Assembly (NCBI GenBank): GCA_003574895.1
Contig: PJFB01000001.1
Coordinates: 558,001 to 622,000, forward strand
DNA from: Geobacter sp.
GTDB taxonomy: Bacteria > Desulfobacterota > Desulfuromonadia > Geobacterales > Pseudopelobacteraceae
DNA: 64,000 nt
Reading direction: 5' to 3'
Part shown: in pieces, positions 18,436 through 30,413 of the stretch
How the letters are laid out: the number at the start of each line of letters is the position of its first letter
Position numbering within the stretch: the first letter of the stretch is position 1
Notes under the pieces: generated by a model
What the model was told of the DNA's origin: nothing
What the model saw: the letters and a program-made list of their open reading frames with translations, nothing else
The model's database searches: none
Made by a program: the position numbers and the translations under genes

Positions 18436-19335
18436 TCATAACCTGATCAGATCCTCGTGTTCTTCGTCGTGGGGATTTATATGGATCATCACGTCACCGA
18501 CATTTGGGAACCCTTCGAAGATCAGCTTTTTCACCTGGGTCGCTACATCATGGGACTCCTTGACCGTCATGTCAGGGTCCATTTCAAGCTTGAGGTCTAT
18601 GATCATGTACTGCCCAGAGCGGCGGCCACGAATATCGTGGACATGTTCGACACGGGCAACACTCTCGGCCAGACGCGTAACTTCGTCTATAAAGTCCGGG
18701 GGTACGCTGCCATCCATAAGGTCGTGACTCGCATCCCGGAAAGTTTGCCAGCCGATATGAAGGATAAAGAATGAAGTCAAACCGGCTGCCAGAGGGTCCA
18801 TAAAACCATATCCCAAAAAGGCACCACCTACACCGACCAGGGTCGAGATCGAGGTGAGTGCATCCTTGCGATGATCCTTGGCAACGGCCAGCAAGGCGGG
18901 GCTTGCCAGGTGCTTGCCGGTCTTGTGGGTGAAACGGTAGAGCCATTCCTTGATGATGATGGTGATAAACGCCGCTGCCACGGCTATAATGCCGGGAGTC
19001 TTGAAATCGTGGTCGATAATGGCGTGAACCGAATTGACCAGGATCCAACCGCCTGTGGCAACGATAACCAGAGAGACCAGCAGTGCTGCAAGGCTCTCTG
19101 CCCGGCCATGGCCATAGGGGTGCATCTCGTCAAACGGTTTTCGCCCCAGCTTGAGCGCCACCATGGTGGAGAAAATGGCCACAAAATCGCAGGCACTTTC
19201 TATGCCGTCGGCAAAGACGGCATCAGACCTGCCCCAATAACCCGCTGCAAGCTTGAAGACCATGAGAACGGCATTTACCCAGAAGCCGACCCAGATGATC
19301 CTGTCCGCACTGTCAAAACGTTCATTACGCTGCAT
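18436..19335 (-). CDS. Cation diffusion facilitator family transporter
   Basis: 299 residues with six predicted membrane helices and a C-terminal cytoplasmic metal-binding domain. Metal-site residues are visible in the second helix (ADGIESACDF) and fifth helix (KDHRKDALTS), and HPYGHGRAESL between helices is a CDF hallmark. It probably exports a divalent metal (Zn, Fe, Co or Mn) by proton exchange. The frame continues upstream to 19395, but the ATG at 19335 has a GGAG site and lies two bases after the recJ stop, so it was preferred. Confidence 0.92.
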   Translation of the reverse strand: MQRNERFDSADRIIWVGFWVNAVLMVFKLAAGYWGRSDAVFADGIESACDFVAIFSTMVALKLGRKPFDEMHPYGHGRAESLAALLVSLVIVATGGWILVNSVHAIIDHDFKTPGIIAVAAAFITIIIKEWLYRFTHKTGKHLASPALLAVAKDHRKDALTSISTLVGVGGAFLGYGFMDPLAAGLTSFFILHIGWQTFRDASHDLMDGSVPPDFIDEVTRLAESVARVEHVHDIRGRRSGQYMIIDLKLEMDPDMTVKESHDVATQVKKLIFEGFPNVGDVMIHINPHDEEHEDLIRL

Positions 19336-19337
19336 GA

Positions 19338-21041
19338 TTACTCCGCCGGACGCATATCTTTCACCCTCAGTTGAAGGCTGGATGAACCATTCCACTCATT
19401 TATCTCAGGGAAGAATGCCACATCAATCGTACCTTGTGTTTCCTTAGCAGCCATGCGAAAAGCAATGGCAGTGAAGTTGACACCGTCCTTGGCCAGCCGA
19501 AGCCGCAGATGTCCATCGCCGACAATGCGCCGTTCGACAACCGTCATGTTGCGCATCATCAGCACCGGCTCAGGATTACCGGCGCCAAACGGTTCCATCT
19601 GTTTAAGCTCCGTTGCCAACTCCAGGTTTACGTTCTTGGAGGGGATCTCTACATCGATTTGCAACCGCGCCATAAGATCGTCGTCCGACAGCAACCGGGC
19701 CGCCTCAGCCTCGAATGCCGCAGCGAACCCGGCAACCTGCTCGGCGCGCAGGCCAATCCCTGCTGCGTAGCGATGCCCACCAAAGCGTTCCAGATGCCCA
19801 TCACAGGCACGAAGGGCATCCAACAGGTGAATACCTGGTATGCCACGCCCAGAGCCTTTTCCCGTGCCGTCTTCATTCAATGCTATCAGGATGGTTGGCC
19901 GATGATAGCGCTCCACCAAGCGGGAAGCTACTATCCCGACCACACCCTGGTGCCATGCAGCCGATGCCAGCACGATGCTCCTCCGCGCAGGATAATCACC
20001 GGCCGCTTCGACCATGGCCAACGCCTCATCCAAAATACGTTTTTCGATGGCCTGACGTTCTCCATTGGCAGCGTCCAGATCGGCTGCAATGCTATTGCAT
20101 TCATCAGCGTTATTGCTCAATAGCAGATCAACGCCAGGCACTGCGCTTTCCATGCGACCTGCGGCATTCAGGCGCGGCGCCAACCGGAACCCGACCTGGC
20201 CGCAGCCAACATTTCCATTGATGCCGGCAACTTGTTTGAGCGCCATGATACCCAGACGGGACGAACTGGAAAGTTGCCGCAATCCGTAATAGGCATAGAT
20301 CCGATTCTGGCCGGTCAACGGCACCACATCGGCTATGGTGCCAATGGCCACCAAATCGAGCCATTCACGCAGGTCCGGTTCCTTGGTTTGTGAAAAAGCT
20401 CCGTTGTCACGCAGCGCTGAACGTAATGCCACCAGCAGGTTGAAAGCAACGCCCACCCCGGCCAGCTCTTTGAATGGGTAACCGCAGCCCGGTTGAAGCG
20501 GATTCAAGACGGCACATGCATCGGGTATCATATCACCTGGCATATGGTGGTCGACAATAATGAGGTCCACACCCAGCGACCGGCAGAACAGTGCCTCGTC
20601 CACGGCAGTAATGCCGCAGTCCACCGACACGATCAGCGTGGCCCCAGAGGCAACGATTCGCCCCAGGGCATCTTTGTTAAGGCCATAGCCTTCATCAAAC
20701 CTGTTTGGTATGAAATAATCGCAGGTAAATCCGACCGCACGCAGAAACGAGACCAATAACGCGGTACTGGTTATGCCGTCGCTGTCATAATCTCCGTAGA
20801 TGCAGACTTTTTCTTTGTTATGCCGTGCCGTCTGCAGGCGTGCCGTTGCAGCCGCCATCCCTTTCAGGAGAAGAGGGTTGTGAATGGATGACAGCGCCGG
20901 GGCAAGGTACTGCCTGGCATCTTCGGGATCTGCAATCCCCCTGGCCACAAGAATGGCAGCCAGGGTTGGCGGCAAGGAAAGCGCACCTGCCATGGCCGTG
21001 GCAGCTTGAACATCTATATCCCTGAATTCCCAACGCTTCAT
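19338..21041 (-). CDS. recJ: Single-stranded-DNA-specific exonuclease RecJ
   Basis: 567-residue DHH-family 5'-3' exonuclease acting in recombination and repair. Metal-binding motifs are CIYGDYDSDGITST, VSVDCGITAVDE, and the DHH box in LIIVDHHMPGD; the DHHA1-like motif GSGRGIPGIHL and GGHRYAAGIGL occur further on. The frame extends to 21110 through a terminator hairpin, so that part cannot be coding; the ATG at 21041 (MKRWEFRD) fits the family N-terminus. A weak ribosome site precedes it. Downstream it couples to the CDF gene. Confidence 0.95.
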   Translation of the reverse strand: MKRWEFRDIDVQAATAMAGALSLPPTLAAILVARGIADPEDARQYLAPALSSIHNPLLLKGMAAATARLQTARHNKEKVCIYGDYDSDGITSTALLVSFLRAVGFTCDYFIPNRFDEGYGLNKDALGRIVASGATLIVSVDCGITAVDEALFCRSLGVDLIIVDHHMPGDMIPDACAVLNPLQPGCGYPFKELAGVGVAFNLLVALRSALRDNGAFSQTKEPDLREWLDLVAIGTIADVVPLTGQNRIYAYYGLRQLSSSSRLGIMALKQVAGINGNVGCGQVGFRLAPRLNAAGRMESAVPGVDLLLSNNADECNSIAADLDAANGERQAIEKRILDEALAMVEAAGDYPARRSIVLASAAWHQGVVGIVASRLVERYHRPTILIALNEDGTGKGSGRGIPGIHLLDALRACDGHLERFGGHRYAAGIGLRAEQVAGFAAAFEAEAARLLSDDDLMARLQIDVEIPSKNVNLELATELKQMEPFGAGNPEPVLMMRNMTVVERRIVGDGHLRLRLAKDGVNFTAIAFRMAAKETQGTIDVAFFPEINEWNGSSSLQLRVKDMRPAE

Positions 21042-21074
21042 CTTAATGTTCGATTCTTTCGACACAATATCACA

Positions 21075-21104
21075 TAAAAAAAATCCCCCGACAAGCGGGG
21101 GATT
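21075..21104 (-). terminator. Rho-independent terminator after the sec operon
   Basis: On the minus strand AATCCCCCG - CTTGT - CGGGGGATT is followed by TTTTTTTATG. The 9-bp GC-rich stem with a long T run lies directly after the stop of the TPR gene, and ends the queA-tgt-yajC-secDF-TPR transcript. Confidence 0.9.
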
Positions 21105-21110
21105 CAACAA

Positions 21111-21686
21111 TTATTTCGCAGCCTGTGGCGTTCCGGATCTTAGTTTATCCATCATTCCCCTGATCTGGGTGGCTGTTGCGCTGCTTGGGTCATACTGTAG
21201 GTATTTGTTCCAAATTTCGATGGCTTTATCTGGTTTTTTCAGATCAAGCGCATAAACGATACCCATGTTGTACAGGCTCTGCAAATGACGCGGGTCTATT
21301 TTTTGCGCCTTTTCAAAATTGACAAGGGCCTTGTCATACCAGCCTACCTTGCGATACATGACACCTTGATCGGTCAGTACGTTCGGATTGTTCGGCTCGA
21401 TCTCAAGTGCCTTGCCGTATGCGTGAATGGCTTTCTGTGACTGCTCCGTGTCGAAGTAGTCATTCCCCAGTGAAATCCAGGCATTCAGGTTTTTAGGATC
21501 TTGAGCCACGATCTTTTCGGCTTCGGCAATACGACGGGTATAGTCGTTGGGAGCGCCTGCCCCGGGGGAGATGGCAGGAACTTCCTGCTGATTCTTGCCG
21601 GCGGTGCTCAGGTTGAAGACCAGATAACCTCCAAGAAGACCTACGATCAAGGCAACTGACGCGATGAGGATGGATTCTTTTTTCAA
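21111..21686 (-). CDS. TPR-repeat membrane-anchored protein
   Basis: 191 residues: one N-terminal membrane helix (about 7-29), a short Pro/Gly-rich linker, then about three to four TPR units (NLNAWISLGNDYFDTEQSQKAIHAYGKALEIEPNN and the next repeats, broken here only for length by position 70-165). Likely a periplasm-facing scaffold. It follows secF by 30 bases and precedes the operon terminator, so it probably travels with SecDF; whether it acts in secretion is unknown. Confidence 0.8.
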   Translation of the reverse strand: MKKESILIASVALIVGLLGGYLVFNLSTAGKNQQEVPAISPGAGAPNDYTRRIAEAEKIVAQDPKNLNAWISLGNDYFDTEQSQKAIHAYGKALEIEPNNPNVLTDQGVMYRKVGWYDKALVNFEKAQKIDPRHLQSLYNMGIVYALDLKKPDKAIEIWNKYLQYDPSSATATQIRGMMDKLRSGTPQAAK

Positions 21687-21716
21687 CGATAATCTCCTTG
21701 TATAAACTGTAGCCGG

Positions 21717-22637
21717 TCAGTTCTTGGGGGCTTGTTTGGCAGCAGCCCGGTTTTCAAGCAACACCACGATCGGGCTGGCAACAAAGACCGACGAATAGGT
21801 CCCTACCAAAACACCTACCAGCAGGGCAAACGAAAAGTCATGGATCACTTCTCCCCCGAAGAAGAACAGGGACGCTGCTGCCATGAAAACGGTCAGAGAC
21901 GTAACAATGGTACGGGAGAGAACTTCATTTATGCTCATGTTGAAGATATTTTGCAGAGATCCTTTGAGGTTCTTGTGCATGTTCTCGCGGATCCGGTCAA
22001 AAACCACAACCGTGTCGGTCAGCGAATATCCGGCAATGGTCAGAACAGCAGTGATGAAGAGCAGGTTGATTTCCTTGCCAAGCAGGTAAAATGCGGCAAA
22101 CATGGCCAGACAGTCGTGAATCGTGGCCACGGTTGCACCGATGCCGAACTTGAAGTCAAAGCGCCAAGCAATATAAAGGATAATTCCCAGTAGCGATATT
22201 GCCACAGCTATCAAGGTATCCTTGCGCAGTTTGTCGCCGATGGAAGGACCAATCTCGGTGGAACTCTCGACCGTGAAGGCGTTGTCGGGAAACTCCTTCT
22301 TGAAGGCGTTCTGTACGACATCGGTGGACTTGCCCAAGGCAGCGCTGGTGTTTTTGTCTATTTTGACCAGGATCTTGTTGCCGTCCTTGATCTCCTGCAA
22401 ATCAACCTTGGCCACCCCGCTTTTATGGAGGGCCGAGCGGATCTCGGCAATCGGTATGTGTTTGGTGAATTTGAGCTGCATGGCAGTGCCGCCCGAGAAG
22501 TCGATTCCCATGTTGGCGGCTCCGCGGCCGATTTGTATGATGCCGATAATGCCCAGAACGGCAATTATCGATGAAATGACAAACGAAATATTACGTTTGC
22601 CGATGAAGTCTATGTTGGTCTTGCCCAGAAGTTCCAT
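21717..22637 (-). CDS. secF: Protein translocase subunit SecF
   Basis: 306 residues with six membrane helices and one large periplasmic loop. The family motif GIDFSGGTAMQLKF follows helix 1, and GYSLTDTVVVFDRIREN and NEVLSRTIVTSLTV mark helices 4 to 5. With SecD it uses the proton gradient to help pull exported proteins through SecYEG. Good GGGGGAG ribosome site; 13 bases after secD. Confidence 0.97.
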   Translation of the reverse strand: MELLGKTNIDFIGKRNISFVISSIIAVLGIIGIIQIGRGAANMGIDFSGGTAMQLKFTKHIPIAEIRSALHKSGVAKVDLQEIKDGNKILVKIDKNTSAALGKSTDVVQNAFKKEFPDNAFTVESSTEIGPSIGDKLRKDTLIAVAISLLGIILYIAWRFDFKFGIGATVATIHDCLAMFAAFYLLGKEINLLFITAVLTIAGYSLTDTVVVFDRIRENMHKNLKGSLQNIFNMSINEVLSRTIVTSLTVFMAAASLFFFGGEVIHDFSFALLVGVLVGTYSSVFVASPIVVLLENRAAAKQAPKN

Positions 22638-22650
22638 TTACAGTCTCCCC

Positions 22651-24243
22651 CTATATGCTCAGTTTCTTGGCTGTTCCCTTTTGCAGAAACAGGTCAAAGA
22701 TCACCTTGGTGCCAATCAGCGAGGTGAACAGGTTGATGATGACACCCAGGCTGAGGGAAACCGCAAATCCTTTTACCGGGCCTGTGCCGAATTGAAACAA
22801 CACCGCAGCGGTGATCAGGGTGGTGATGTGGGAGTCCATGATGGTCAGGAAAGCCTTGTCATAACCGGCATCCAGAGCTGCCTTGGGGGTCTTGCCCAAT
22901 TTCAGTTCCTCGCGGATGCGCTCAAAAATGAGTACGTTCGAGTCAACTGACATCCCTATCAACAGAACGATAGCCGCGATACCGGGCAGGGTCAAGGTTG
23001 CTCCCAGGGCCGCGAGCGATCCCATAAGATAGACAACGTTCAACACCATGCCCAGGTTGGCTACCAAGCCGGAGAGTTGGTAGTAGATCGCCATAAAAAT
23101 AACGACCAGAACCACGCCGATCAAACCGGCCATCAAACCTTTGTTGATGGAATCCTGCCCCAGGGATGGACCAACGGTCTCGTTCTGGATAATCTTAACC
23201 GGAGCAGGAAGCGCGCCAGCCCGCAGTACGATCGCCAGGTCGGCAGCGGTCTTTTCCGTAAAGTTGCCGGAGATCTGGGCGCTGCCACCGGAAATTCGCT
23301 CACGTATGACAGGAGCGGAGTAGACGGTATTGTCCAGGACAATGGCAAAGCGCTTGCCAACGTTTGCAGCGGTCACCTGATCGAACAACTTGGCACCCAG
23401 CGAGTTGAACTCAATGGCTACATACGGCTGGTTGAACTGGGAATCGATACGCACTTGGGCATCGGTAAGCAGGTCGCCGGTAATAAGCGATTTTTTCTGG
23501 AGTACGAAGGGGATTTCCGATACGGCGCCGGTGGTCGGATCGACTGATTTTTCCTTGAGTATTTCCGTATCCTCGGAAATATTCGCGGAATTGGGCGGGA
23601 TGTCTTCGCGAACCAGTTTAAATTCCAGACGGGCAGTCTTGCCGATCAGTTCGATCGCCCGCTGCGGGTCCTTGATGCCGGGTAATTGCACAACGATATG
23701 GTCGATGCCTTCACGTTGAATGACCGGCTCGGAAACCCCAAACTGGTCAATCCTGTTGCGAATCGTTTCAAGGGCCTGCTGCACGGCCTTGTCTTTGCGA
23801 TCCTGTGCATCTTTCTCGTTGAGGCGAAGGTTGATCGCAATAAAACCACCCTCGTCATTGCTTGTACTCTGCTCGTATCCGGGATACTTGTCCTTCAGCA
23901 GTTTTTGAACCTCGTCGGCGGTCCCTTTGTCGTACAGCAAAACACTGACTTTGTCTGAACCAGTGCGACTGATTCGCTTAAAGTGCAGGTTTTTGCTGGT
24001 CAGTGTGTCTTCCAGATCGGTTGCCACGATATCGAGCGATCCTTCGAGTGCCTTCTGAGTTTCCACCTCCATTACGAGATGAGTTCCCCCCTGAAGGTCA
24101 AGCCCGAGATGGATCTTGTCCTTGGGCAAGAGACCTCCCCACCATGATGGCAGCTTGGCAACTACGGTAGGGGTCAGATAGAGGCACGACAGAAGGACGA
24201 AGATCGCTATCAGGCTAATGCGCCAGCCAGTTCCTTTCGGCAT
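22651..24243 (-). CDS. secD: Protein translocase subunit SecD
   Basis: 530 residues with six membrane helices and large periplasmic P1 domain between helices 1 and 2. LGLDLQGGTHLVMEV near residue 45 and the RND-type helix segment IGMSVDSNVLIFERIREEL are diagnostic. It acts with SecF, and with YajC encoded immediately upstream, in post-initiation steps of Sec export. The gene order yajC-secD-secF downstream of tgt and queA is conserved in many bacteria. Confidence 0.97.
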   Translation of the reverse strand: MPKGTGWRISLIAIFVLLSCLYLTPTVVAKLPSWWGGLLPKDKIHLGLDLQGGTHLVMEVETQKALEGSLDIVATDLEDTLTSKNLHFKRISRTGSDKVSVLLYDKGTADEVQKLLKDKYPGYEQSTSNDEGGFIAINLRLNEKDAQDRKDKAVQQALETIRNRIDQFGVSEPVIQREGIDHIVVQLPGIKDPQRAIELIGKTARLEFKLVREDIPPNSANISEDTEILKEKSVDPTTGAVSEIPFVLQKKSLITGDLLTDAQVRIDSQFNQPYVAIEFNSLGAKLFDQVTAANVGKRFAIVLDNTVYSAPVIRERISGGSAQISGNFTEKTAADLAIVLRAGALPAPVKIIQNETVGPSLGQDSINKGLMAGLIGVVLVVIFMAIYYQLSGLVANLGMVLNVVYLMGSLAALGATLTLPGIAAIVLLIGMSVDSNVLIFERIREELKLGKTPKAALDAGYDKAFLTIMDSHITTLITAAVLFQFGTGPVKGFAVSLSLGVIINLFTSLIGTKVIFDLFLQKGTAKKLSI

Positions 24244-24273
24244 GAAGCTTGGTCTCCCTTCGATGTAATTCAG

Positions 24274-24594
24274 CTAGTCTTTCTTTATGGTGGCGATATA
24301 GCTTTTGGTGATCTTGATATTGACACCGGTAGCAATTTCAAGACTGACAATACTGTCGTCCACTCCGGTTACTTTACCATGAACACCTCCGGCTGTAACA
24401 ACAAAATCACCCTTTTTGAGCGCGTCCAACAGCGCCTTGTGTTCCTTGGCCTTTTTCTGTTGCGGCCTGATCAACAGAAAATAGAAGATGACAAACATGA
24501 ATACAAGTGGAATGACCTGCTGAAATGCGGCCATACCGCCTGCGGGTCCGGCGCCTCCTGGGGGTCCTGCCATCGCAAATGCTAATCCAAACAT
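24274..24594 (-). CDS. yajC: Preprotein translocase accessory subunit YajC
   Basis: 106 residues with one membrane helix (LVFMFVIFYFLLIRPQQKKAKEH), the universal YajC signature, followed by a small cytoplasmic domain (LKKGDFVVTAGGVHGKV). The stretch before the helix is rich in Gly, Pro and Ala. It associates with SecDF. Only four bases separate it from tgt upstream. Confidence 0.96.
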   Translation of the reverse strand: MFGLAFAMAGPPGGAGPAGGMAAFQQVIPLVFMFVIFYFLLIRPQQKKAKEHKALLDALKKGDFVVTAGGVHGKVTGVDDSIVSLEIATGVNIKITKSYIATIKKD

Positions 24595-24598
24595 TGAA

Positions 24599-26772
<2,174 letters not shown>

Positions 26773-26784
26773 AAAAATACCAGA

Positions 26785-27906
26785 TCAACGGATTTCAGAG
26801 AGCTTTTTCAACTCGGTTCCGGGGTAGTAATAAGAAAGAATCTCGGCGTAATTAAACCCGTCCAGCGCCCTCTGCTTGCTGCCCCACTGGCAAAGTCCCA
26901 CACCATGGCCATTGCCGAGACCGGAAAAACTGGCTTCACCATTGGACACCTTGACGGTGAAGTTTGTGCTTTTGATGACACCGTAACCGATTGCCTTGCG
27001 AAACTGGTCCCCAGCAACCTCAGTCTCACCGCGGGCCGAGTCAATCAAAACGCTTTTCAGGCGGCCACGATTGTTGCGTATACCAGCCCTTACATTTTTT
27101 ACGCCAGATACGCTGAACCCGGCATTCTTCAGCTTGTCTTCTATATCCTTCAAAGCAAGTTTCTGCTCCCAGGCACTGTTCTTTGCCGTTAAACAATACT
27201 GGCAATCAACGCCTTTCAGATAAGGCAGGGATGCGCCCCAGACATTTTCGGAGGATTCTGTTTTTCCACCACAACTGGAATGATAAAAGGCCTGGATAAT
27301 AGCACCGTTATATGTCAGCACTTCGCCGGCGGTTTCCATAACACCACGGCGTGCCCTGCTGTCCTCAATCAGGCAGCCATCGTAAACCTGGTCTATCACA
27401 GAGGATTCCAGATGATAAAGGGCATTTTTCCTTGATTCTTTCCTGTTGAGAGCATAGGTTCTGGCAATTACCGCCTGTGCCTTGATTGCCTCGATTGGCC
27501 AGGCTGAAGATATCTCGCAGTTGATGAGCCCCACCAGATAATCCTCCAGCGGCAGCTCATTTACTACCAGTAATCCTTTGTCGACCAGGGATATTTCAGC
27601 AACACCCCGGTACGGTTTTGAGTTGACGTATACTACTGAGGGGGCTGAAAAGAGCAGACCGCGATAGTTGATACCATTGACAACAACACAGTCTTTACCG
27701 GGCCTGACATTGATCGGTGTTTCAAATGCAACAGCCTCACCATTTTCACGAGTTGCCAGAATGCCGTCGCCATCAATGGTTACAGAAGTGCTGTTCTTGA
27801 CAATTGCAATCCGTATAGTCTCTGGTAAAGTAGCGGCATTACTGATACTTACTACCACAAAGAATACGAAGGCGAATGCCAGATTTAACAACATAAATAT
27901 GCGCAT
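26785..27906 (-). CDS. SpoIID/LytB domain protein (putative peptidoglycan lytic enzyme)
   Basis: 373 residues with an N-terminal signal peptide or anchor (MRIFMLLNLAFAFVFFVVV). The SpoIID core is clear: ELPLEDYLVGLINCEISS with the catalytic-type Glu, then AIKAQAVIARTYAL, and the C-terminal GNGHGVGLCQWGSKQRAL. SpoIID of Bacillus is a lytic transglycosylase that cleaves glycan strands after removal of stem peptides; Gram-negative relatives are common but little studied. The frame can begin at a TTG (27921), but the ATG at 27906 gives a normal signal peptide. Twelve bases upstream of queA. Confidence 0.87.
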   Translation of the reverse strand: MRIFMLLNLAFAFVFFVVVSISNAATLPETIRIAIVKNSTSVTIDGDGILATRENGEAVAFETPINVRPGKDCVVVNGINYRGLLFSAPSVVYVNSKPYRGVAEISLVDKGLLVVNELPLEDYLVGLINCEISSAWPIEAIKAQAVIARTYALNRKESRKNALYHLESSVIDQVYDGCLIEDSRARRGVMETAGEVLTYNGAIIQAFYHSSCGGKTESSENVWGASLPYLKGVDCQYCLTAKNSAWEQKLALKDIEDKLKNAGFSVSGVKNVRAGIRNNRGRLKSVLIDSARGETEVAGDQFRKAIGYGVIKSTNFTVKVSNGEASFSGLGNGHGVGLCQWGSKQRALDGFNYAEILSYYYPGTELKKLSEIR

Positions 27907-28293
27907 GAAATATAACCGCAAAACTTAATGATAAAATCACACAAGGATGCTTACTGTCAATTATTTTAATGTGTTTGCAAACCTCGACAAGCTTTGCCGG
28001 AAACTTGGCACATTAACTGTATATCGTCATACAGCTTGTAAATCGATTCAATTCAAACAAACCCAACTGATCCTTTGGTTGCTGTGTATGAACTGTTTCA
28101 CAACTGCTTGAGACATCAGGCGTTCATACATTGGGGGTCTATGTTTAACAGGATTTCCCGACTGATAAGTCAGAAGAGCACTCGCACCACTTTTGTTAAC
28201 ACAGACTATGAAACACAGTTATTTGACGGACAATCGTTTAGGCAGACAGCGCAATCTACGCAGTAGTCGGGCAGAATACAAGGAACTATCTCC
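27907..28293 (+). other. Divergent intergenic region, 387 bases
   Basis: Lies between the SpoIID gene (-) and the HD-GYP gene (+) and must contain both promoters. It is AT-rich and has a TGGCA -24-like element at 28006-28010, but the matching -12 GC is not present, so it is not called a sigma-54 promoter. A short open frame at 28075-28266 lacks a ribosome site and recognisable product. No hairpin or riboswitch was recognised. Confidence 0.6.
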
Positions 28294-30387
28294 GTGATAT
28301 TCAACTCGTTAAAATTAAAAATTGTCGGCGTAGTTGCTGTCCTTGTGATTGCGATCATTTCAATTGCCACGCTGCACAATTATTCTCATCAGAAAACCAT
28401 GCTTGTGGATGTCGCCGAACAGAGCACCGGCATCCTTGTCGAGAGTATCCTCACCAGTATCCATAGTGCAATGAAATTCGGGCATACAGCCGAAGTAAAC
28501 GAGATCCTTTCACGGGTCAAGACCAATGACTTCATCAAGGTATTGAGAGTCGTCGACGATGAAGGCCAGATCATTCATTCCACTAACCCCAATGAAATCG
28601 GACAGATCCTGCCGTTGTCAAAACAAGGCGTGCTGGCCACAAGTAAACAGCAACAGTTTGTTTACTCCAGCCAGAACGATGTGTTTGCAGCATTCTCCCG
28701 GATTCCCAACACCACCGAATGTCATGGCTGTCATGCAGCTTCGAAATCGTATATTGCTCTTCTGGAAACAGAATTGTATATGCAAAATTTTTCCCACTAT
28801 ATTAAACAAGAACAGTCTGCTTCCATTTCATCAGCCATCATTATCATCATATTAATAATCGGCGTCTTATTCCTGTTTCTCATGTATTATGTCGACCGCC
28901 CAATAAAACATCTCATTAAGTCTATGCAGCACGTCGAATCAGGCGATTTTAGTGTCTCGACAAATATTACCAGCAGCAATGAAATGAAACTGCTCTCTAC
29001 TAATTTCAATCTAATGGTGAACAAACTGAATGAACTTATGTCCACCACTGTCATGCACGAACGGGAACTTGCCAGGGCACAGGAAAAACTGATTCACCAT
29101 CACGAAACCCAGTTGATGAACCAGAAACTGGAGGAACAGCTAAAAGAAATAGAGAATCTGAATATTTCGCTTGAAGAGCGCATCGAGGAGGTTGAAGAGG
29201 CCAATTATACCGTGGCAGATCTGGCCAGTGAGCTTGAACAAAAGAACATGAACCTGAAGCAGGCGGTGGATCGACTTTCAACAATCTATAAGATTGGCCT
29301 GGCAATCAATTCAACCATAGACATAGACCGCCTGTTCAACCTGATTGTTCGGACCACAGCAACCACGCTGAACGCGCACATCGGCTATATAATTCTCTAC
29401 GATGCCGAACGGCAGAGGTTTACGGTAACCAACCTGATTGGTGGCGGCAAACTACTCACGCCCGGAAAATCCATTCCGGTCAAGGATTCCGGTGTTTCGT
29501 CCTGGGTCATAAAAAACCGGCAACCTTTATTGGTACCCGATATAAACAAAGCTCCACAGTTCGACCGCTTCAGCGAACTCGGCTATGAACGCAAATCACT
29601 CATATGCGCCCCTCTCATAGTAAAAGATGAGATCATCGGCACCATCAGCGTGGTCAACAAGCTTGACGACTCTCAATTTGTCTCTGATGAGCTGGAAATG
29701 CTGAGCACCATAGCAGCCCAGGCAGCCATTGCAATTAAGAACGCTACACTATATGATGATCAGCAACAGACATATCTCAATACCATTCAGGCATTGGTGT
29801 CCGCAATCGAGGCCAGCGACAGCTATACCAGGGGTCATTCCGAACGGGTTACACGCTACAGCGTCGAGATAGGCCGCCGCATGAATCTGCCCAGCAACCG
29901 GATGCAGATTCTTGAACGTGCCGCCGTACTGCATGATATCGGAAAGATCGGTATTGATTTAAGCTTGCTGCACAAAGAGGGTAAATTGACCCCCAAGGAT
30001 ATTCGGGAGTTGCAACAGCATCCTGATATCGGCATAAAAATTCTTGAACCGATCCAGTTTCTACAGGATGTACGCACCTGTATCGGCCAGCATCACGAAC
30101 GATATGACGGATTGGGTTATCCAAAGCGGCTTGGCAAGGACGAACAATTGCTGGAATCGCGCATTCTTGCCGTTGCGGATTCTTTTGATGCCATGACCTC
30201 TGACAGGCCTTACCGAAAGGCACTCTCCCTGGAAAACGCACTCAGGGAGTTGACCGATAATTCAGGCACCCAATTCGACCCGGAAATTGTCGATGTTTTT
30301 ATCACGATACTTGAAGAAGGAATTTTTTTCCTATCCCGCCAGGATTCTTTACCTTTCAATGAATCAACCTGCGAGGTCAACGCCTGA
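28294..30387 (+). CDS. HD-GYP domain sensor with periplasmic haem-c motif
   Basis: 697 residues. Membrane helices at about 9-28 and 175-198 flank a periplasmic domain that contains CHGCH (C143, C146, H147), a covalent haem c attachment motif. Then come a HAMP domain, a coiled coil (about 255-325), a GAF domain (about 330-480), and an HD-GYP domain with HSERVTRYSVE, HDIGKIGIDLSLLHK and HHERYDGLGYPKRL. HD-GYP enzymes hydrolyse cyclic di-GMP (some act on cGAMP). I infer that redox state or a ligand at the haem controls cyclic-dinucleotide turnover. It starts with GTG, nine bases after AAGGA. Confidence 0.9.
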   Translation: MIFNSLKLKIVGVVAVLVIAIISIATLHNYSHQKTMLVDVAEQSTGILVESILTSIHSAMKFGHTAEVNEILSRVKTNDFIKVLRVVDDEGQIIHSTNPNEIGQILPLSKQGVLATSKQQQFVYSSQNDVFAAFSRIPNTTECHGCHAASKSYIALLETELYMQNFSHYIKQEQSASISSAIIIIILIIGVLFLFLMYYVDRPIKHLIKSMQHVESGDFSVSTNITSSNEMKLLSTNFNLMVNKLNELMSTTVMHERELARAQEKLIHHHETQLMNQKLEEQLKEIENLNISLEERIEEVEEANYTVADLASELEQKNMNLKQAVDRLSTIYKIGLAINSTIDIDRLFNLIVRTTATTLNAHIGYIILYDAERQRFTVTNLIGGGKLLTPGKSIPVKDSGVSSWVIKNRQPLLVPDINKAPQFDRFSELGYERKSLICAPLIVKDEIIGTISVVNKLDDSQFVSDELEMLSTIAAQAAIAIKNATLYDDQQQTYLNTIQALVSAIEASDSYTRGHSERVTRYSVEIGRRMNLPSNRMQILERAAVLHDIGKIGIDLSLLHKEGKLTPKDIRELQQHPDIGIKILEPIQFLQDVRTCIGQHHERYDGLGYPKRLGKDEQLLESRILAVADSFDAMTSDRPYRKALSLENALRELTDNSGTQFDPEIVDVFITILEEGIFFLSRQDSLPFNESTCEVNA

Positions 30388-30413
30388 CAGCCCCATTTGC
30401 CGCGAGGTACTCT

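Noticed and set aside
21042-21110. N-terminal extension of the recJ frame
   Set aside because: It would translate through the terminator of the preceding TPR gene; the ATG at 21041 fits the family start.
28006-28020. Sigma-54-like -24 element (TGGCACATTAACTGT) upstream of the HD-GYP gene
   Set aside because: The -12 position reads CTGT rather than TTGC, so the invariant GC is missing.
28075-28266. 63-codon open frame upstream of the HD-GYP gene
   Set aside because: No ribosome site, no recognisable product, in a region expected to hold promoters.
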